A stretch of 64,000 nucleotides of DNA, taken from an uncultured Stenotrophomonas sp. (GTDB taxonomy: Bacteria; Pseudomonadota; Gammaproteobacteria; Xanthomonadales; Xanthomonadaceae). Positions 18,074 through 26,704 of the stretch are shown piece by piece (position 1 is the stretch's first letter; each line of letters begins with the position of its first letter). The position numbers and the translations under genes were made by a program. The notes beneath the pieces were generated by a model. It had not been told where the DNA came from, made no database searches, and saw nothing but the letters and a program-made list of their open reading frames with translations. The stretch spans positions 124,001 to 188,000 of the forward strand of contig NZ_CAJYVQ010000004.1 of assembly GCF_913778665.1 (NCBI RefSeq). Direction: 5' to 3'.

Positions 18074-18964
18074 TCAGATCGGGTTGGCGTCCAGGAAGGC
18101 GCGGATCTGCGGCACCAGCACTTCGTGCTTGTCTTCCAGCACATAGTGGCCGGCATCCTCGAAGGCATGCACCTGGGCCCGCGGCAGCGCGGCCTGGAAG
18201 CCCTTCAGGAAATGATGGTCGAACACGAAGTCGCGCAGGCCCCAGCCGAGAAAGGCCGGGCGGTCGGCGAACGACGGCAGTGCCTTGCCGGCACGCTCCA
18301 GCAACGACCACGCCTTGTCGGCCGGCGACAGCGGGATGTCCTGCATGAAGCGGATGGTACTGATGCGGTTGGCGTAGCTGTTGTACGGCGACACGTAGGC
18401 GCGGCGAACGTCGGCCGGCATCCTCCGCTCCACGCCCAGCCACGAGGCGCCGGACGAGAACGCGTTGAAGGTGCGGATGATCCACTCACCGATCTTCCAG
18501 TGGCGGCCCAGCGCAATCTGCCACGGCATCTTCTTCGCGGCCGGCATCGGGAAGGCGGCGGTATTGAGCACCACCAGGCGCTTGACCTGCGCGTGGTGCG
18601 ACAGCGCCCAGCCGAAGCCGATCATGCCGCCCCAGTCGTGCACGGCCAGGGTCACCGGGCCGGTGATGCCCAGGTGCTTCAGCAGCGCATCCAGATCGTC
18701 CACGCGCGACTGCAGCGTGTACTCGTAGCGGCTGTCATCGGGCTTGTCCGACAGGCCCATGCCGATGTGGTCCGGCACGATGCAGCGGTACGTGTCCGAC
18801 AGGCCGGCCACCAGCGTGCGCCAGTAATAGCTCCACGACGGATTGCCGTGCACCATCACCACCACCTCGCCATCGCGCGGGCCCTCGTCGAGATAACTCA
18901 TCGACAGGCCGGGACGGACCTCGAAGCGCTGCGGGTGGGCGGGGTAACCGGGAAGATCGCGCAT
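18074..18964 (-). CDS. oleB: OleB, beta-lactone decarboxylase (alpha/beta hydrolase)
   Basis: The 296-residue hydrolase resembles haloalkane dehalogenases: VHGNPSWSYYWR oxyanion motif (residue 38 on), nucleophile Asp110 in VHDWGG, and the catalytic histidine in DAGHYVLED near the C terminus. OleB splits the OleC beta-lactone to CO2 and a cis-alkene. An ATG at 18964 with AGGTG upstream is preferred to the GTG at 18973. It is downstream of oleA on the same strand, with a paired SMAG repeat between. Confidence 0.92.
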   Translation of the reverse strand: MRDLPGYPAHPQRFEVRPGLSMSYLDEGPRDGEVVVMVHGNPSWSYYWRTLVAGLSDTYRCIVPDHIGMGLSDKPDDSRYEYTLQSRVDDLDALLKHLGITGPVTLAVHDWGGMIGFGWALSHHAQVKRLVVLNTAAFPMPAAKKMPWQIALGRHWKIGEWIIRTFNAFSSGASWLGVERRMPADVRRAYVSPYNSYANRISTIRFMQDIPLSPADKAWSLLERAGKALPSFADRPAFLGWGLRDFVFDHHFLKGFQAALPRAQVHAFEDAGHYVLEDKHEVLVPQIRAFLDANPI

Positions 18965-18995
18965 GCGGAGCACCTAGTGAGAATCGCGGCGCGGC

Positions 18996-19082
18996 GTAGC
19001 GCCGAGCCATGCTCGGCGGCTCTCCGGTCAGGCCGCGGAAAAACCGCGCAGTGCGCGTGAGCCGAGCATGGCTCGGCTCTAC
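18996..19082. repeat. Facing pair of SMAG-type REP palindromes between oleA and oleB
   Basis: GTAG with GCCGAGC/GCTCGGC arms at the left; the right unit ends CTAC with GAGCCGAGC/GCTCGGCTC arms. The two units can also pair with each other into one long stem. Read by the oleA-oleB transcript, if they share one. Confidence 0.75.
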
Positions 19083-19104
19083 AGGAGATCGGGCAGCGGG
19101 CTGC

Positions 19105-20121
19105 TTACCAGACCACTTCAGCCATCGAGCAGTTCAGGCCCGAGCCAATACCGAGCAGCGCGATGCGATCGCCCTTTTTCAGCTTGCCCAGCTGCTTGAG
19201 CTTGCTCAGCACGATCGGCACCGAGGCCGGACCGATGTTGCCGTGCTCACCGAAGATGGTCATGACCTTCTTCGGGTCGATGCCGAAGTTCTTGATGAAC
19301 GCGGCGGTGTGCGGCTGGCTGACCTGGTGGATCACGAACTGGTCCAGCTCTTCCACCGCCCAGCCCAAGGCGATCTTGGCAGCGGTGAAGGTCTTCTGCG
19401 CCAGCTTGATGCCTTCGATCAGCAGCAGGCGTGTGTCGGTGACCATGCGGTCCAGGTTGCCCAGGCACAGCTGGTTCCACTCGGTGGCCGAGCGGGTCAC
19501 GCCGCCCTTGTACCGCGGGGCGTCCGGCACCAGTTCCGAGCGCGCCATCACCATCGCGGCAGCACCCGAACCGGTGGTCAGCGCGGCCAGCTCGTTGCGG
19601 AAATCGTCGGCGGTGACGTCCGGGGCGGTCATGCGCTCCAGGGTCTTCTCGTACACCAGGTTGGCGGTCTCGCCATCGACCACCAGCGCGTAGTCGATGT
19701 CACCGCGCTCGATCATGCGCGCGGCGATATCCATGCCGTTGATGAAGGCCAGGCAGGCATTGGCAACGTCGAAGGTCATGCACTCGTCGCTGACGCCGAG
19801 GTTGCCCGAGACGATCGATGCCGTGGACGGCTCCAGATAGTCGCGGCTGACCGAGGTGTTGACCAGCAGGCCGACCTGCGTCGCTTCGATGCCTGCGTCT
19901 TCCAGCGCCTTGCGGCCGGCCATGGTGGCGGCATCGGAGGCGAGCACGCCGTTATCCCACAGGCGGCGGGCGTGGATGCCGGCGATATCGCCGAGCACAT
20001 CGGTGCGGATACCCAGGCGGTCCAACGTCGGCTGCAGCCGCTCGTTGATTTCCTTGGTCGTCAGCGTATGCGGCGCGTCGACGTGTGCCAGGCCGGCGAT
20101 CGAGACATTCTTGAAGAGCAT
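19105..20121 (-). CDS. oleA: OleA, acyl-CoA head-to-head (non-decarboxylative Claisen) condensing enzyme
   Basis: The 338-residue thiolase-fold enzyme condenses two fatty acyl-CoAs to a 2-alkyl-3-ketoacid, the first step of long-chain olefin synthesis. Cys123 in DVANACLAFING, Glu97 in DYLEPSTAS, the histidine of VIHQVSQPHTA and the asparagine of GEHGNIGPAS match the catalytic residues of Xanthomonas campestris OleA, to which it is very close from the first residue (MLFKNVSIAGL). That fixes the start at 20121 rather than 20136. Confidence 0.95.
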   Translation of the reverse strand: MLFKNVSIAGLAHVDAPHTLTTKEINERLQPTLDRLGIRTDVLGDIAGIHARRLWDNGVLASDAATMAGRKALEDAGIEATQVGLLVNTSVSRDYLEPSTASIVSGNLGVSDECMTFDVANACLAFINGMDIAARMIERGDIDYALVVDGETANLVYEKTLERMTAPDVTADDFRNELAALTTGSGAAAMVMARSELVPDAPRYKGGVTRSATEWNQLCLGNLDRMVTDTRLLLIEGIKLAQKTFTAAKIALGWAVEELDQFVIHQVSQPHTAAFIKNFGIDPKKVMTIFGEHGNIGPASVPIVLSKLKQLGKLKKGDRIALLGIGSGLNCSMAEVVW

Positions 20122-20224
20122 CGAGGTTAGCGCCAAGGCTCAGGCAAAAGGGGGCGCTATTCTATAACCCCCGGGGCCTTCACCGCATCTTTACGAATTC
20201 AGCCTTGGCCGTATGGTGAAGCGT

Positions 20225-20542
20225 TCAGCGCGGCGGGCACTGGAACGCGGCAAAGCGCTGGCTGCCATCGGCGGGGGCCGCAGCGGCCTGCACGGCGTTG
20301 GCGCCGGCGCTGGGGGCCTCGTTGCGGGCCAGGGTTTCCAGCTCTTCCTGCACACGCAGCGGGTTGCGGTTGTAGAAGCCGACCTTGCTCTTCACGGTGA
20401 CCACCACTTCGCCCTTGGCGATGCAGCCGGCCGGAACCGGGCCTGCCGGCAGCACGCGGGTCGCCTTGCCGGCCGGTTCGATCGGCACCCAGGTGCAGGC
20501 GGTGACGGTGAGCAGCAGGGAGGAAAGCAGCAGAACGCGCAT
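20225..20542 (-). CDS. DUF4156 lipoprotein
   Basis: The 105-residue protein has a lipoprotein signal (LLLTVTAC, cysteine 17) and a DUF4156/RcsF-like domain: GCIAKGEVVVTVKSK, then a helix EELETLARNEA and a C-terminal AFQC. The two non-lipid cysteines could form a disulfide. Probably an outer-membrane lipoprotein. It is downstream of the M16 peptidase gene on the same strand, but a SMAG pair and a hairpin separate them. Confidence 0.75.
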   Translation of the reverse strand: MRVLLLSSLLLTVTACTWVPIEPAGKATRVLPAGPVPAGCIAKGEVVVTVKSKVGFYNRNPLRVQEELETLARNEAPSAGANAVQAAAAPADGSQRFAAFQCPPR

Positions 20543-20623
20543 GGGCAGATCCTGGAAGGGTATGGGGGGATTCTGCCTGAACAGCCTGAATCGGGGGTAG
20601 CCGGAGCGGGGTCGGATCCCCCG

Positions 20624-20704
20624 GTAGGGCCGGGCCATGACCGGCCAGCGCGCAGCGCGGCGTCGCTGGCCGCCGGGAAACCGCCGGGCATGGCCCGGCG
20701 CCAC
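20624..20704. repeat. Facing pair of SMAG-like palindromes
   Basis: GTAGGGCCGGGCC at the left is matched by GGCCCGGCGCCACC at the right, so the units face each other across a GC-rich loop. The second has GGTGG instead of GGTAG. Confidence 0.65.
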
Positions 20705-20712
20705 CACAGCAG

Positions 20713-20736
20713 GCCTGCCCGCCTTGGCGGGCAGGC
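20713..20736 (-). terminator. Strong hairpin after the M16 peptidase gene
   Basis: A perfect 11-bp stem (GCCTGCCCGCC, TT loop) lies seven bases past the stop codon. There is no U-tract, so it may be a processing or stabilising stem rather than a classical terminator. Confidence 0.5.
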
Positions 20737-20743
20737 ACATCCC

Positions 20744-23593
20744 TTATTTCTTGACCGGGTTGCCTTCGGCATCGATCACGGTCACCTCGCCCAGGTTCAG
20801 CGCGCGCACGGCCGCTTCGGTCTGCTTGAGATCACCCACCACCACCCAGGTCAGGGCCTGCGGCTTGATTTCGGCGGCAGCCTGCTGCACCTGCGCCGGG
20901 GTCATCGCCTCGATCTCGGCCTTGCGACGCAGCACGTAATCGTCCGGTCGCTTGAACTGGACGATCGAGCCGATGGTCGAGGCCACCGCACTGGCGGTCT
21001 CGTAGGCACCGGGCAGGCTCAAGGTCTGGATGTTGCGGATGCGGTTGACCTCGGCGGCGGTAGCCGGCTTGCTGCCATCGGCGAACGCGGCGATCTCTTT
21101 GCGCATTTCCGTAATCGCCGGGCCGGTCTTGTCGATCTGCACCGGCGCACTGGCCATCCATGGACGCTGGCCCACCGAACTGGTCGCGCTGCTGCGCGCG
21201 CCATACGACCAGTGCTTGTCCTCGCGCAGGTTCATGTTCAGGCGCGAAGTGAAGTCACCACCGATCACGCCGTTGGCGATGTCGAAGCGGGTCGAGCTGG
21301 CGGCGCTGGATGGCGGCACCACCTGGCCGGCGAACAGGTTGGCCTGCACCGCGCCCGGTTGGTCGATCAGGAACACGCGCGGGCCCTTGGGCAGCGCGAC
21401 ATCGGTGGCCGCCTTCACCTGCGGCGCATCGCCGCTGGCCTTCCAGTCGCCCAGCTGCTTGTCCAGCAGCGGCACGATCTCGGCCAGGGTGGTGTCACCG
21501 ACCACGATCAGGGTGCCGTTCTGCGGGCGCAGCCAGTCGTGGTGGAAGTCGACCAGGTCCTCGCGGGTCAGGCCGTTGATCGCCGCTTCGTCACCGCTGC
21601 CGGTGAACGGAATGGCGTACGGGTGACCCTTGCCGTACAGCAGCGGCGGCAGCACGCGCATCGCCACCGCACCCGGGTTGACCTTCTCCTGCTGGATCCC
21701 GGCGATCCAGGTGGCACGCACCCGGTCGATCTCGCCCTGTTCGAAGCGCGGCTCGCGCAGCAGGTCGCGGTACAGCGCCAGCGACGGCGCCAGGTTCTCC
21801 TTCAGGGCCGACAGGTCCACGCTCATCGAGTCCAGCCCGGCCGAGGCGTCCAGGCTGGCGCCCAGCGCATCGGCTGCATCGGCAAAGGCCAGCGAGCCCA
21901 GCTTGCCGGCACCTTCGGTCATCAGGCTCATGGTGAAGTTGGCGGTACCGGGCTTGCGGCCCTGGTCGGCGCTGAAGCCACCCGGGAACTGGTAGCTGAA
22001 CTGCACCACCGGAATCTCATGGCGCTCGGCCAGGATCACCTGCGTGCCGTTCTTCAGCGTGGCGCGCTGCAGCGCCGGGAACTTCAGCGGCGGGAACTCG
22101 CGCGTCTGCGGCACGCCGGCCTTGCGGTCGACCTGGTCGGGCAGCGTGCTGTACTTGGGATCCGCCGCCGGCACGTTGAACGGCTTCGGCGCCTGGCTCG
22201 GTTCCTCCTTCAGCGCCACGCGCTCACCCGGTGTGATCACCAGGGTGTGGCTGCCCTTGTCCAGCCACTGCGCGCCGAGGCGGCTGAGATCGGCGGCGGT
22301 GGTCTTCTCGATGTTGGCCAGCGAGGTACGGAAGCAGCCCGGATCGCCGGTGAACACCGCGCACTCGGCCAGCGCGTCGGCCTTGCCGCCGAAGCCACCG
22401 ATGCGTTCGATGCCGCGGATGAAGCCGGCGCGGGCGCCGGTCTTGGCACGCTCAAGTTCGGCGGCGGTCGGGCCCTGCTTGATCAGCCGGTCCAGTTCCT
22501 CATCGATGATCCTTTCGACCTTGGCCGGGTCCTGGCCCTGCTTGACCGTGGCCACGATCAGGAAGTTGGAGCCCAGCTGCGACGACGACAGGCCCGAACC
22601 GATGCTGTCCACCAGCTTGTCCTGGTGCTGCAGGCGCTGGCTCAGGCGCGAGGATTTGGCACCGCCCAGTACCTGCGCGAACAGCTGCAGCTGGTCGATG
22701 TCGGTGGTACCGACCTGCGGCACGTTCCAGGCGCGGTAGATGCGCGCCTGCGGCACCTTGTCGGTCATCGTTTCGCGGGTGTCAGCGCTGCGCTTGGCGA
22801 CGTTCACCGCCGGCTGCGCCATGGTCGGGCCGGCCGGGATGCTGCCGAAATAGCGGGCAACCTTTTCCTTGGCGGTGGCGACGTCGATGTCGCCGGCCAG
22901 CACCAGCACCGCGTTGTTCGGGCCGTACCAGGTGCGGAACCAGGTCTTCACGTCGTCCAGCGACGCGGCGTTGAGATCGTTCATCGAGCCGATCACGCCG
23001 TGGTGGTACGGATGGCCGACCGGGTACAGCGCCTTGTTGAGCTGGTCCCAGGCCTGTCCATACGGCTGGTTCTCGCCCTGGCGCTTCTCGTTCTGCACCA
23101 CGCCACGCTGCTCGTCCAGCGCGGCCTGGTCGATCGCACCGACCAGATGGCCCATGCGGTCCGATTCCATCCACAGCGCCATGTCCAGCGCGGTGGTCGG
23201 CACGTTCTCAAAGTAGTTGGTGCGGTCGGTATTGGTGGTGCCGTTCTGGTTGGTGGCACCGACCTGCTTGAACGGTTCGAAGAATTCGCCGCTGTGGTTC
23301 TCGCTGCCCTGGAACATCAGGTGTTCAAACAGGTGCGCAAAGCCGGTGCGGCCGGCCGGTTCGTCCTTGCTGCCGACGTGGTACCAGACATTGACCGCCA
23401 CGATCGGCGCCTTGCGATCGGTATGCACGATCACGCGCAGGCCATTGGGCAGGGTGAACTGCTCGTACGGAATATCGACCTTGGCCGGTGCCGCCGGCTT
23501 GGCGGCCAGCGCATGGGTGGGCGCAAGCGTGCCCAAGGCGGTACTGAGGGCAACGGCCAGCAGTGCAGCGCGCGGGCGAAGGGCGAGAGACAT
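20744..23593 (-). CDS. Secreted M16-family zinc metallopeptidase (two-domain)
   Basis: The 949-residue protein has a signal peptide (residues 1-31, ending ALA) and an N-terminal M16 domain with the inverted zinc motif HLFEH (His87, Glu90, His91) and the downstream Glu in EQRGVVQNEKRQ. A second, inactive M16 domain follows (ATLKNGTQVILAERHEIPVV near residue 520), as in pitrilysin-like periplasmic proteases. It degrades peptides in the envelope. ATG at 23593 has AAGGAT upstream; the GTG at 23611 is not needed. Confidence 0.9.
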   Translation of the reverse strand: MSLALRPRAALLAVALSTALGTLAPTHALAAKPAAPAKVDIPYEQFTLPNGLRVIVHTDRKAPIVAVNVWYHVGSKDEPAGRTGFAHLFEHLMFQGSENHSGEFFEPFKQVGATNQNGTTNTDRTNYFENVPTTALDMALWMESDRMGHLVGAIDQAALDEQRGVVQNEKRQGENQPYGQAWDQLNKALYPVGHPYHHGVIGSMNDLNAASLDDVKTWFRTWYGPNNAVLVLAGDIDVATAKEKVARYFGSIPAGPTMAQPAVNVAKRSADTRETMTDKVPQARIYRAWNVPQVGTTDIDQLQLFAQVLGGAKSSRLSQRLQHQDKLVDSIGSGLSSSQLGSNFLIVATVKQGQDPAKVERIIDEELDRLIKQGPTAAELERAKTGARAGFIRGIERIGGFGGKADALAECAVFTGDPGCFRTSLANIEKTTAADLSRLGAQWLDKGSHTLVITPGERVALKEEPSQAPKPFNVPAADPKYSTLPDQVDRKAGVPQTREFPPLKFPALQRATLKNGTQVILAERHEIPVVQFSYQFPGGFSADQGRKPGTANFTMSLMTEGAGKLGSLAFADAADALGASLDASAGLDSMSVDLSALKENLAPSLALYRDLLREPRFEQGEIDRVRATWIAGIQQEKVNPGAVAMRVLPPLLYGKGHPYAIPFTGSGDEAAINGLTREDLVDFHHDWLRPQNGTLIVVGDTTLAEIVPLLDKQLGDWKASGDAPQVKAATDVALPKGPRVFLIDQPGAVQANLFAGQVVPPSSAASSTRFDIANGVIGGDFTSRLNMNLREDKHWSYGARSSATSSVGQRPWMASAPVQIDKTGPAITEMRKEIAAFADGSKPATAAEVNRIRNIQTLSLPGAYETASAVASTIGSIVQFKRPDDYVLRRKAEIEAMTPAQVQQAAAEIKPQALTWVVVGDLKQTEAAVRALNLGEVTVIDAEGNPVKK

Positions 23594-23749
23594 ATCCGGA
23601 TCCTTGGTCACATAGGTGAACCGCGATCCTAGCCTGCGCGCGCTGCGGCAGGAATCGGTCGGGAGTCACTGGGGGTGTTTGCCCCGGTCCGCCATCCGGG
23701 CGCTCCTTCGCCCGTTCTGATACGTCACATGCATCGGCAGGTCCCGTCC

Positions 23750-23786
23750 GGACAGTGTCCGCGGCCCATCGAATGGACAGGTGTCC
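23750..23786. promoter_or_regulatory. Tandem GGACA-TGTCC palindromes, candidate enhancer-binding sites
   Basis: GGACA-G-TGTCC (23750-23760) and GGACA-GG-TGTCC (23775-23786) are spaced about 25 bp centre to centre, with an extra half site GGACAC at 23794-23799. They lie 56-100 bp upstream of the sigma-54 promoter, where activators of that promoter class bind. This region is part of the 414-base gap between the M16 gene and the repeat protein. Confidence 0.6.
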
Positions 23787-23841
23787 GCCCACCGGACACT
23801 TTCTCTGAGTTAAAAAACCTTTGCAAATCAATGGCTAAAAG

Positions 23842-23858
23842 TTGGCACGGGGATTGCT
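23842..23858 (+). promoter_or_regulatory. Sigma-54 (RpoN) promoter
   Basis: TTGGCACG-N4-TTGCT is a full match to the -24/-12 consensus with correct GG/GC spacing. Transcription would start near 23870, giving a roughly 140-base leader before the gene at 24008. The leader holds a small stem, CTTCAG...CTGAAG, at about 23881-23906. Confidence 0.8.
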
Positions 23859-24007
23859 TCGTAGTTCCTGCGCCAAGAAGGGCTTCAGACAAAAGCTGAC
23901 TGAAGACTGAACAAATGCAGGAAATCGAAAATTTTCCTTGCAAGCCCAGAACTGGTGTACTACCTTACTACCACACCACTGATCACCAACACCAAACAGG
24001 CCCCGTC

Positions 24008-24484
24008 ATGAACGCCAAGACCATTGCCATCGCCATCGCCCTGATCGCCGGCACCGCGGTTGTTTCGTCGGTGCAGGCCTCCGAATCCATCAAGACCCTG
24101 CACACCGTGCAGGTCCGTCCGGCCGCCGACCAGCTGGCCCAGCAGGCCTGGGAACAGGCCAGCGGCATCCCGACCCTGGCCACCGTGGAAGTGCGCCCGA
24201 GCGCCGACCAGCTGGCCGAGCGCAACGGCTACGCCGCCGCCCCGGTCGCCGCCGCGATGCCGATCACCACGCTGGCCTCGGTGGAAGTCCGTCCGAGCCT
24301 GGAACAGCGCGTCGCCCTGGCCGCCGAACTGGAAGCCCAGCGCTACGCCGCCACCCTGGCCGCCGCCGCCACCAGCGTCGCCAACCAGGTGATCGTCAAC
24401 CTGCCGGCCCTGCAGGTGCGTCCGAGCGCTGCCGATCTGCAGGCCCTGGCCACCGAAACCGCCCAGGTCCTGCTGCGCCCGTGA
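24008..24484 (+). CDS. Secreted protein with four VxVRPSxxQL repeats
   Basis: The 158-residue protein has a signal peptide (about residues 1-22, ending VQA-SES). The mature part holds four copies of a motif: HTVQVRPAADQLA, ATVEVRPSADQLA, ASVEVRPSLEQRV and PALQVRPSAADLQ, separated by alanine-rich helical linkers of uneven length. I do not recognise the family. ATG at 24008 is chosen as it starts the signal peptide; the earlier ATG at 23915 adds residues from the leader. It is expressed from a sigma-54 promoter and looks monocistronic. Confidence 0.75.
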   Translation: MNAKTIAIAIALIAGTAVVSSVQASESIKTLHTVQVRPAADQLAQQAWEQASGIPTLATVEVRPSADQLAERNGYAAAPVAAAMPITTLASVEVRPSLEQRVALAAELEAQRYAATLAAAATSVANQVIVNLPALQVRPSAADLQALATETAQVLLRP

Positions 24485-24553
24485 CCGGTGCCGCCCTGCC
24501 CTGCGCAGGGCGTGCGCCGTAAAGGCGGCGGCCGTGGCAGGTACACTGCGCCG

Positions 24554-25033
24554 ATGAATGCCGCGCCCCAGTTCCACGTGATCCTGTTCCAACCGGAAAT
24601 CCCGCCCAACACGGGCAATGTGATCCGGCTCTGCGCCAACACCGGCGCGCAGCTGCACCTGGTCGAGCCCCTCGGCTTCGCACTGGAAGACAAGCAGCTC
24701 AAGCGCGCCGGGCTGGACTACCACGAGTACTCGCGCCTGCAGGTGCACACCGACCTGGACACCGCGCTGGCGCGGATCGCGCCCAAGCGGGTATTTGCCC
24801 TGAGCACGCGGGCCAGCGTCCGCTACGACAGCGTGGCGTTCGAAGACGGCGACGCGTTCCTGTTCGGCCCGGAAAGCCGTGGCCTGCCGCAGGACGTACT
24901 CGATGCCCTGCCCGATGGCCGCCGCCTGCGCCTGCCGATGCGGCCGGACAACCGCAGCCTCAATCTGTCCAACACCGTGGCCGTGGTGATGTACGAAGCG
25001 TGGCGGCAGCATGGGTTTGCCGGCGGGGCGTAG
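24554..25033 (+). CDS. trmL: tRNA (cytidine(34)-2'-O)-methyltransferase TrmL
   Basis: The 159-residue SPOUT methyltransferase has FQPEIPPNTGNVIRLC at the N terminus, FGPESRGLP and the C-terminal knot LRLPMRPDNRSLNLSNTVAVVMYE. It methylates the ribose at the wobble base of leucine tRNAs. Length is typical (about 157). The gap from the preceding gene is 69 bases; they need not be cotranscribed. Its stop TAG lies in a GTAG that opens the following repeat. Confidence 0.93.
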   Translation: MNAAPQFHVILFQPEIPPNTGNVIRLCANTGAQLHLVEPLGFALEDKQLKRAGLDYHEYSRLQVHTDLDTALARIAPKRVFALSTRASVRYDSVAFEDGDAFLFGPESRGLPQDVLDALPDGRRLRLPMRPDNRSLNLSNTVAVVMYEAWRQHGFAGGA

Positions 25034-25292
25034 CTCACGTGTGTCACTTTCTTTGCGCTCGCAAAGAAAGTAACCAAAGAAACGCGCCGCCATCCGCGAG
25101 CCGGTGCTGCGCACCGGTACCCTGCGCTCCTCGGCCCGCCCGGGGACGGCGCGGAACTCGCTACGCTCAGGCATCTGCGCCTCTTCGCCCCGCCTGACCT
25201 GCGGTGCTCGGCTCGCTTCAAGGCGGACCCAACCGCCGCTCGCGCGCTGAAGGAATACGCCAACCAAGGTTGGCACCCACCGGAAGCAGGGT
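25034..25292. repeat. Dispersed repeat with CTTTCTTTGCG hairpin
   Basis: The region starts with a perfect 11-bp stem (25047-25057 with 25060-25070) followed by TAACCAAAGAAACGCG, and ends with CCAACCAAGGTTGG (about 25261-25275). The minus frame across it reads like the arginine-rich peptide often predicted from such repeats in Xanthomonadaceae genomes (recollection, not searched). No real gene is supported. Confidence 0.6.
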
Positions 25293-26456
25293 TCAGAACG
25301 CGTTGATGCCGGTCAGTTCGCGGCCGATCACCAGCTGGTGCACGGTCTCGGTGCCTTCATAGGTGATCACCGATTCCAGGTTCAGCGCGTGCCGGATCGC
25401 CACATGCTCGGTGGTGATGCCGGCACCGCCCAGCAGGTCGCGACACTCCCGGGCGATGTCGATGGCCATGCGGCAGTTGTTCCACTTGGCCAAGCTCACC
25501 TGCTGCGGCTGCAGCTGGCCGGCTTCCTTCAGTCGGCCCAGCTGCAGTGCCAGCAGCTGCGCGGTGGTGATGCGGCGCGCCATCTCGGCCAGCTTGATCT
25601 GCGCGCTCTGCGTGGCCGCCAGCGGACGGCCGAACAGCACGCGTTCCATGGCATAGCCCAGCGCTTCATCGAGGCAGGCAATGGCCGAACCGATCGGGCC
25701 CCAGCTGATGCCGTAACGGGCCTGGGTCAAGCAGCCCAGCGGTCCCTTCAGTCCCTTCACATTCGGCAGGCGGTGGCTGTCGGGCACGCGCACGTCGTCG
25801 AAGAACAGCGCACCGGTCAGCGACGCGCGCAGGCTCATCTTGTGCTTGATTTCCTGCGTGGTGAAGCCAGCCATGCCCTTTTCCAGCACGAAGCCCTGGA
25901 TGCCGTCCTCGGTCTGCGCCCAGACGATGGCCAGATCGGCCACCGGGCCACTGGTGATCCACATCTTGCTGCCACTGATGCGCCAGTCACTGCCATCGCG
26001 CACCGCGCGGGTCTTCATGCTGGCCGGGTCGGAACCGCCGTGCGCCTCGGTCAGGCCGAAGCAGCCGATCAGTTCACCGCGCGCCATCGCCGGCAGCCAC
26101 TGCTGGCGCTGCTCCTCGCTGCCATAGGCGTAGATCGGGTACATGCACAGCGAGCTCTGCACCGACACGAAGCTGCGCAGGCCGGAATCGCCGCGCTCCA
26201 GCTCCTGGCAGATCAGGCCGTAGCTGACCGCGCCGAGGCCACCGCCGCCGTACTCGGTCGGCAGGGTCGCACCGAGCAGGCCCAGCGAAGCGATCTCCGG
26301 CACCAGTTCGTCGGGGAAACGGGCCTGGTCAAAGGCATCGCCGATGATCGGCAGCACGCGTTCGTTGGTGAAGCGGGCCACGCTCTCCTGCACCGCGCGC
26401 TCTTCCTCGTTGAGCAGGGAACGGACATCGAACAGATCGTACGGATGCAAAGCCAT
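25293..26456 (-). CDS. gcdH: Glutaryl-CoA dehydrogenase (acyl-CoA dehydrogenase family)
   Basis: The 387-residue flavoenzyme has the acyl-CoA dehydrogenase blocks GCFGLTEAHGGSDP, KMWITSGPVADLAIVWA and the C-terminal ESVITYEGTETVHQLVIGRELTG. The catalytic glutamate is in TYEGTETVH, and this ending is diagnostic for glutaryl-CoA dehydrogenase in lysine/tryptophan breakdown. It passes electrons to ETF. It is divergent from the ETF-ubiquinone oxidoreductase gene, which suits a functional pair. ATG at 26456 is preferred over an upstream GTG. Confidence 0.88.
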   Translation of the reverse strand: MALHPYDLFDVRSLLNEEERAVQESVARFTNERVLPIIGDAFDQARFPDELVPEIASLGLLGATLPTEYGGGGLGAVSYGLICQELERGDSGLRSFVSVQSSLCMYPIYAYGSEEQRQQWLPAMARGELIGCFGLTEAHGGSDPASMKTRAVRDGSDWRISGSKMWITSGPVADLAIVWAQTEDGIQGFVLEKGMAGFTTQEIKHKMSLRASLTGALFFDDVRVPDSHRLPNVKGLKGPLGCLTQARYGISWGPIGSAIACLDEALGYAMERVLFGRPLAATQSAQIKLAEMARRITTAQLLALQLGRLKEAGQLQPQQVSLAKWNNCRMAIDIARECRDLLGGAGITTEHVAIRHALNLESVITYEGTETVHQLVIGRELTGINAF

Positions 26457-26704
26457 GGCACTCACACGCAGTCAGGACCCGGCCATTGTCGGTCATCCGG
26501 GCAGAGCGTGCCGAGCAACGTCGGCACCTGCCAGAGCTGCGGCACTACGCTGCAATGCAGCAATCTTGGCGTGAACGGTGCCGATCTAGCTCGATCACGC
26601 GCGGCCCGGTACCCTGACACATTCAAACAACCGTTTCGCCCGTGGCCGCACGCGCGATTCCCAGGCACCGCCGGTGGCCCCGATGCCGGCCCTACCCACG
26701 AGTC

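Noticed and set aside
20213-23632. An 1,139-codon plus-strand frame antisense to the M16 peptidase
   Set aside because: It mirrors the codon pattern of a well-supported gene on the other strand (HxxEH, signal peptide) and is full of His/Gln/Arg with no domain; long antisense frames are expected at this GC.
23960-25276. A 438-codon minus-strand frame over trmL and the repeat
   Set aside because: TrmL and the VRPS gene are on the plus strand; the minus frame mixes antisense with the Arg-rich repeat reading.
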